Shown here piece by piece: positions 60,770 through 64,000 of a stretch of DNA of 64,000 nt (positions are counted from its first letter, which is position 1; the number at the start of each line of letters is the position of its first letter). Where the stretch lies: NCBI RefSeq assembly GCF_002846415.1, contig NZ_PJMX01000001.1:4340001-4404000 (forward strand). Direction: 5' to 3'. Both the position numbers and the translations under genes were made by a program. The notes below the pieces were generated by a model, which saw only the letters and a program-made list of their open reading frames with translations, made no database searches and was not told where the DNA came from. The stretch is from Streptomyces sp. TLI_146. Lineage in GTDB: Bacteria; Actinomycetota; Actinomycetes; Streptomycetales; Streptomycetaceae.

Positions 60770-60805
60770 GCCCCCATTGTGGGGTGAGCTCCCCACCCCC
60801 CTTGC

Positions 60806-60945
60806 TTCGTCTGCGGGCCGTCCCCAACTGGTCGCGCAGTTCCCCGCGCCCCTAGGGGGTACGGGCGAGTGCGATGGCGAAGCCGAGCATTTCAGGGGCG
60901 CGGGGAACTGCGCGAGCAACCGGCCACCGGCCCGCAGACGAAGCA
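60806..60945. repeat. Repetitive palindromic element, site G
   Basis: A left-type unit (60806-60854) and a right-type unit (60892-60945) flank a GGGTACGGGCGAGTGCGATG core, the reverse complement of the site F core. It lies 3' of the HAAS-domain gene. Confidence 0.88.
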
Positions 60946-60961
60946 CTCGCCTGCTCAGCGC

Positions 60962-61960
60962 TCAGCGCCGGCGCTGGGAGCGCCAGGCCAAGAACGCCGC
61001 CGAGGACAGCGCAGCGCCCCGCACCACCCACGGCCACACCCCCGCCACCGCATCCCCCATCGCCCCCTCCGCGATCGGCTCGCCCCACCGCTCGTTCTGG
61101 CGGCCCCACAGCCACACCAGGCCCGCGGCCACCGCCAGCGACGGCAGTCCCAGGACCGCCCACTTCGTCTCCGCGGGGGTCAGGCGGCGCGAGACGTACG
61201 CCAGGAGCCAGCCGCCGCCCAGCGCGAGCCAGTTGCCCAGTGCCGCGCCCACCACCAGCAGCGCGGCCGCCAGCAGCAGGAGGGGGTTCGTCAGGGGGCG
61301 GCGGGTGGCCGTGGCGCCGGGGAGCAGGGCCCGCCAGTTCGGGGTGCGGGGCGGCGGGGCCTCGTCCTCGGTCTCCGCAGGATCCGGATCCTTCGAGGGC
61401 TCCGCCTTCTCCGGCTCCGCCGACTCCTCCGGCGGCCGCAGTATCTCCGGGATCTCCACCCCGCCCACGAACCCCGCGACCGAATCCCCCGGCATCCCGC
61501 CCATCGGGCCCGGTTCGATCCGCCACCAGTCCGGCTCGCCGTCCGACGGGCCGAGCTCGTCCATCCCCGCCAAGTGGGGCGGGGACGCGGCCGTCTGCGA
61601 CGGGGGCGGTGGCGGCGGGGGCGACGACGCGCGCGGGCGCGGGAACGCCACACGGCGGCCCCGGCCCCCGTCCCGCTGCCCCGGCACCCCGCGGACCGCC
61701 GTCTCCACCTCCGCCGGCGCCTCGTAGGCCCCGTGCGTCGCCACCGACTCCACCACCTCGTCCGGCGTACCGAGCCGCCCCAGGATCCGGCGCACCGCGG
61801 CCGGGGAGTCGCTGCCGAACTTCGCCCGTCTGCGGTCGATCTCGTCACGCAGCCCGGACACCAGCCGCATCCGTGCCGCCGAGGGCAGCTGCCGCTGCTG
61901 GGCCAGGTCGCCGACCCGGCTCAGATAGTCGTAGACCAGCTGGTCGCTCTCGATCCCCAC
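60962..61960 (-). CDS. HAAS-domain membrane protein of unknown function
   Basis: The 332-residue protein begins with a DUF1700/HAAS-like helical domain (VYDYLSRVGDLAQQRQLPSAARMRLVSGLRDEIDRRR, then RLGTPDEVVESVA). A Pro/Glu-rich disordered linker with a run of Pro follows (about 90-190), then five or so helices (LLLLAAALLVVGAALGNWLAL; AVLGLPSLAVAAGLVWLWG; GVWPWVVRGAALSSAAFLAW). HAAS domains couple membrane proteins to partner regulators. Function unknown. GTG 61960 follows GGAGGGG. Confidence 0.82.
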   Translation of the reverse strand: MGIESDQLVYDYLSRVGDLAQQRQLPSAARMRLVSGLRDEIDRRRAKFGSDSPAAVRRILGRLGTPDEVVESVATHGAYEAPAEVETAVRGVPGQRDGGRGRRVAFPRPRASSPPPPPPPSQTAASPPHLAGMDELGPSDGEPDWWRIEPGPMGGMPGDSVAGFVGGVEIPEILRPPEESAEPEKAEPSKDPDPAETEDEAPPPRTPNWRALLPGATATRRPLTNPLLLLAAALLVVGAALGNWLALGGGWLLAYVSRRLTPAETKWAVLGLPSLAVAAGLVWLWGRQNERWGEPIAEGAMGDAVAGVWPWVVRGAALSSAAFLAWRSQRRR

Positions 61961-62041
61961 ACCGTTCCCCTCCGTGCCCCGCCGGGGCCCGCCGCCGCCT
62001 CCCTGCCCTGACGGTAGCGCGCAGCGGCTAACGTGGGGCGG

Positions 62042-64000
62042 ATGGGGACCGGCGAGCGCGACCAGGAGGCGCACGTGTCCGAAGGAACGACCGGAGCGGG
62101 CGGAACGGGCGAGGCGGGCGGAACGACCGGCGCGGCCGACGCCGGGAGCCGTGGCACCCCCACGTCCTCGCCCCGCACCCTCGCCGAAGCCCTCCGCTCC
62201 CGCCCCGACGCCTCCCTGGCCGCGCTGCTGCGCGCCCGGCCCGACCTGCTCACTCCCGTACCGAACGATCTGACCCAGCTGGCCACCCGGGCCGGGACGC
62301 GGGCCTCGGTCGTACGGGCGCTGGAGCGGCTGGACCGGTTCGCGCTCCAGACCGCGCAGGCGCTGGCCGTGGCGCCGGACCCGGCGCCGTATCCCGTCCT
62401 GCTCGCGCTTGTGGCGGGGGACGAGGGCGACACCGCGGTGGAGAGCGCGCTGCCCGGGGCCCTCGCGGGGCTGCGGGAGCAGGCGCTCGTGTGGGGGTCC
62501 GACGAGCGGCTGCGGCTCGTGCGCACCGCCCGCGAGTTGCTCGCGCCCTCCCCCACGCACCCCTCCCCGACCGGTCTCGGGCCGACCGTCGCCGAGGCCA
62601 CGGCCGGGATGTCGCCGGGGCGGGTGCAGGAGATCCTGCAAGCCGCCGGGCTGCCCGCCACCCATGACCCCGTCTCCGCCGTCGCCGCGCTGACCTCGCT
62701 GTTCACCGACCGGGGACGGATGTCGGAGCTCCTGGACACCGCCCCGCCGGAGGCGCTCGCGGTGCTCGACCGGCTGGTGTGGGGGCCGCCGTACGGAGAG
62801 GTGTCGGCGGATCCGGCGCCGCCGGTGCGCTGGCTGCGCGACCACGGGCTGCTGCTGCCGACCTCCGCCCGCACGGTCGTCCTGCCGCGCGAGGTCGCCC
62901 TGCATCTGCGCGCCGGGCGCGCGCACCGGGCGCCCGAGCCGGTGGCGCCCGCCGTCGCGCCCGCGAAGGAGTACCGGCCGCAGGTGGTGGACTCCGCGGC
63001 GGCCGGTCAGGCGCTGACCGCGCTGACCATGGTCGAGGACCTGCTCGCCGAGTGGAACGAGGGCGGGCCCGCCGTACTGCGCGCGGGCGGGCTGAGCGTG
63101 CGCGACCTGAAGCGGACGGCCGCCGCCCTCGACACCACCGAGCAGGCCGCCGCCTTCTGGCTCGAACTCGCCTACGTGGCCGGGCTGTTGGCGTCGGACG
63201 GCGAGGCGGACGAGCGGTACGCGCCGACGCCCGCGTACGACGGCTGGCTGGACCTGCCGCCCGCCGAGCGGTGGTCGCGGCTGGCCGCCGCGTGGCTCAC
63301 CGCGACCCGTACGCCCGGCCTGGTCGGCGGTCAGGACGCCCGCGCCCGCACCCTGGCGGCCCTCGGCCCCGACCTGGACCGCTCCCCGGCCCCTGAGGTG
63401 CGCCACCGTGTGCTCACCCTGCTCGCGCGGCTGCCCGAGGGGACCGCGCCCGACCCCGAGACGCTGCTCGCCCGGCTGCGCTGGGAGCACCCGACCCGCA
63501 CCGGCCCCGAGGACCTGCGGCCCCGGCTCGCCCAATGGACGCTGACGGAGGCCGAGTTGCTCGGCGTGACCGGCCGGGGCGCGCTGGCCGCGCACGGCCG
63601 GGCGCTGCTCGCCACGGGCAGCGTCGCCCCCTCCCGCACGGACGCCGCCCCGCTCCTCGGCCTCGGGGCCGCCGCCGCCCTCGCGCCGCACCTGCCCGAG
63701 CCCGTCGACCACGTCCTGCTCCAGGCCGATCTGACCGCCGTCGCGCCCGGCCCGCTGCGGCGGCCGCTCGCCGCGACCCTGAACGTGCTCGCGGACATCG
63801 AGTCGAAGGGCGGCGCGACCGTCTACCGGTTCACGCCCGCCTCGGTACGGCGCGCCCTCGACGCCGGGCAGGCGGCCTCCGACCTGCACGCGTTCCTGGC
63901 CGCTCACAGCACCACGCCCGTGCCGCAGCCGCTCAGCTACCTCATCGACGACGTGGCCCGCCGCCACGGGCACCTCCGGGTGGGCGCGGCCTCGGCGTAT
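62042..64000 (+). CDS. Helicase-associated domain protein, 3' end missing
   Basis: The frame of 653 codons stays open to the window edge. A Gly/Thr/Ala-rich N-terminus (to about 45) precedes winged-helix-like segments: LAEALRSRPDASLAALLRARPDLLTPVPND, ATRAGTRASVVRALERLDRFALQTAQALAV, LSVRDLKRTAAALDTTEQAAAFWLELAYVAGLLA. The end LSYLIDDVARRHGHLRVGAA begins the C-terminal domain. I recall this protein next to XPB-type DNA helicase in actinobacteria; that gene would lie beyond the edge. TAACGT lies exactly 7 nt before ATG 62042. Confidence 0.8.
   Translation, partial: MGTGERDQEAHVSEGTTGAGGTGEAGGTTGAADAGSRGTPTSSPRTLAEALRSRPDASLAALLRARPDLLTPVPNDLTQLATRAGTRASVVRALERLDRFALQTAQALAVAPDPAPYPVLLALVAGDEGDTAVESALPGALAGLREQALVWGSDERLRLVRTARELLAPSPTHPSPTGLGPTVAEATAGMSPGRVQEILQAAGLPATHDPVSAVAALTSLFTDRGRMSELLDTAPPEALAVLDRLVWGPPYGEVSADPAPPVRWLRDHGLLLPTSARTVVLPREVALHLRAGRAHRAPEPVAPAVAPAKEYRPQVVDSAAAGQALTALTMVEDLLAEWNEGGPAVLRAGGLSVRDLKRTAAALDTTEQAAAFWLELAYVAGLLASDGEADERYAPTPAYDGWLDLPPAERWSRLAAAWLTATRTPGLVGGQDARARTLAALGPDLDRSPAPEVRHRVLTLLARLPEGTAPDPETLLARLRWEHPTRTGPEDLRPRLAQWTLTEAELLGVTGRGALAAHGRALLATGSVAPSRTDAAPLLGLGAAAALAPHLPEPVDHVLLQADLTAVAPGPLRRPLAATLNVLADIESKGGATVYRFTPASVRRALDAGQAASDLHAFLAAHSTTPVPQPLSYLIDDVARRHGHLRVGAASAY

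Overview
This window is chromosomal DNA from a Streptomyces or very close relative. The base composition is very GC-rich with G/C-saturated third codon positions, GTG starts are common, and the gene content is typical of the genus: futalosine-pathway menaquinone genes (mqnB, mqnD), a DmdR/IdeR-type iron regulator, an XRE/DUF6879 regulatory module, DUF2530, DUF2771 and DUF3027 proteins, and a Sacsin/Hsp90-like ATPase. From memory, the gene order resembles the conserved core of the S. coelicolor chromosome running from the purU region down to the mqnB/mqnD region. That could not be checked here. I see no rRNA, tRNA, prophage, integrase, insertion sequence, CRISPR array or large biosynthetic cluster.

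Layout. 1-9.9 kb: a truncated membrane-anchored protein, an amino-acid-type ABC binding lipoprotein, purU, an HTH regulator with a large palindrome at its promoter, a small prim-pol protein, an ABC exporter pair and a polysaccharide deacetylase lipoprotein. 9.9-18.6 kb: an alpha/beta hydrolase behind a LexA-like box, the iron regulator divergent from a SIS protein, a PAS/GAF protein, GNAT and VOC genes, a compact promoter/12-codon ORF/hairpin unit, pdxH divergent from a citrate-synthase-like gene, and a small secreted protein. 18.6-28.8 kb: an eight-gene leftward catabolic operon (TIGR03084 protein, AtuA-like, carboxyltransferase, biotin carboxylase, acyl-CoA dehydrogenase, CoA ligase, enoyl-CoA hydratase, TetR), tightly coupled by start/stop overlaps, with a TetR-type operator at its head. 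28.9-31.9 kb: the XRE/DUF6879/small-protein module and an EamA exporter. 32-42 kb: an FAD/Fe-S oxidoreductase, serC, a secreted propeller-like protein, an SGNH hydrolase, two tandemly duplicated aldo/keto reductases, a Uma2 nuclease, and a MarR/AhpD-like divergent pair. 42-51 kb: small membrane proteins and lipoproteins, ThpR, MFS+MarR, an RHH protein, a purine permease, DUF2530 and a P-type ATPase. 51-64 kb: a Sacsin/Hsp90-like ATPase, DUF3027, MFS, DUF2771, mqnB-mqnD, a cold-shock-domain protein, a HAD hydrolase, a HAAS-domain membrane protein, and the start of a helicase-associated protein running off the window.

Two window-wide patterns stand out. First, a repetitive palindromic element (core GTCGCGCAGTTCCCCGCGCC and its complement) occurs at seven intergenic sites. 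All seven lie just 3' of a gene and none lies in a divergent promoter gap. Second, many genes lack a Shine-Dalgarno sequence and instead have a TAnnnT hexamer exactly 6-7 nt before the start codon, which predicts leaderless mRNAs. The best candidate for something undescribed is the unit at 15809-16036: a good promoter, a strong Shine-Dalgarno, a 12-codon ORF, several hairpins and a perfect 13-bp terminator-like stem, with no following gene on its strand.
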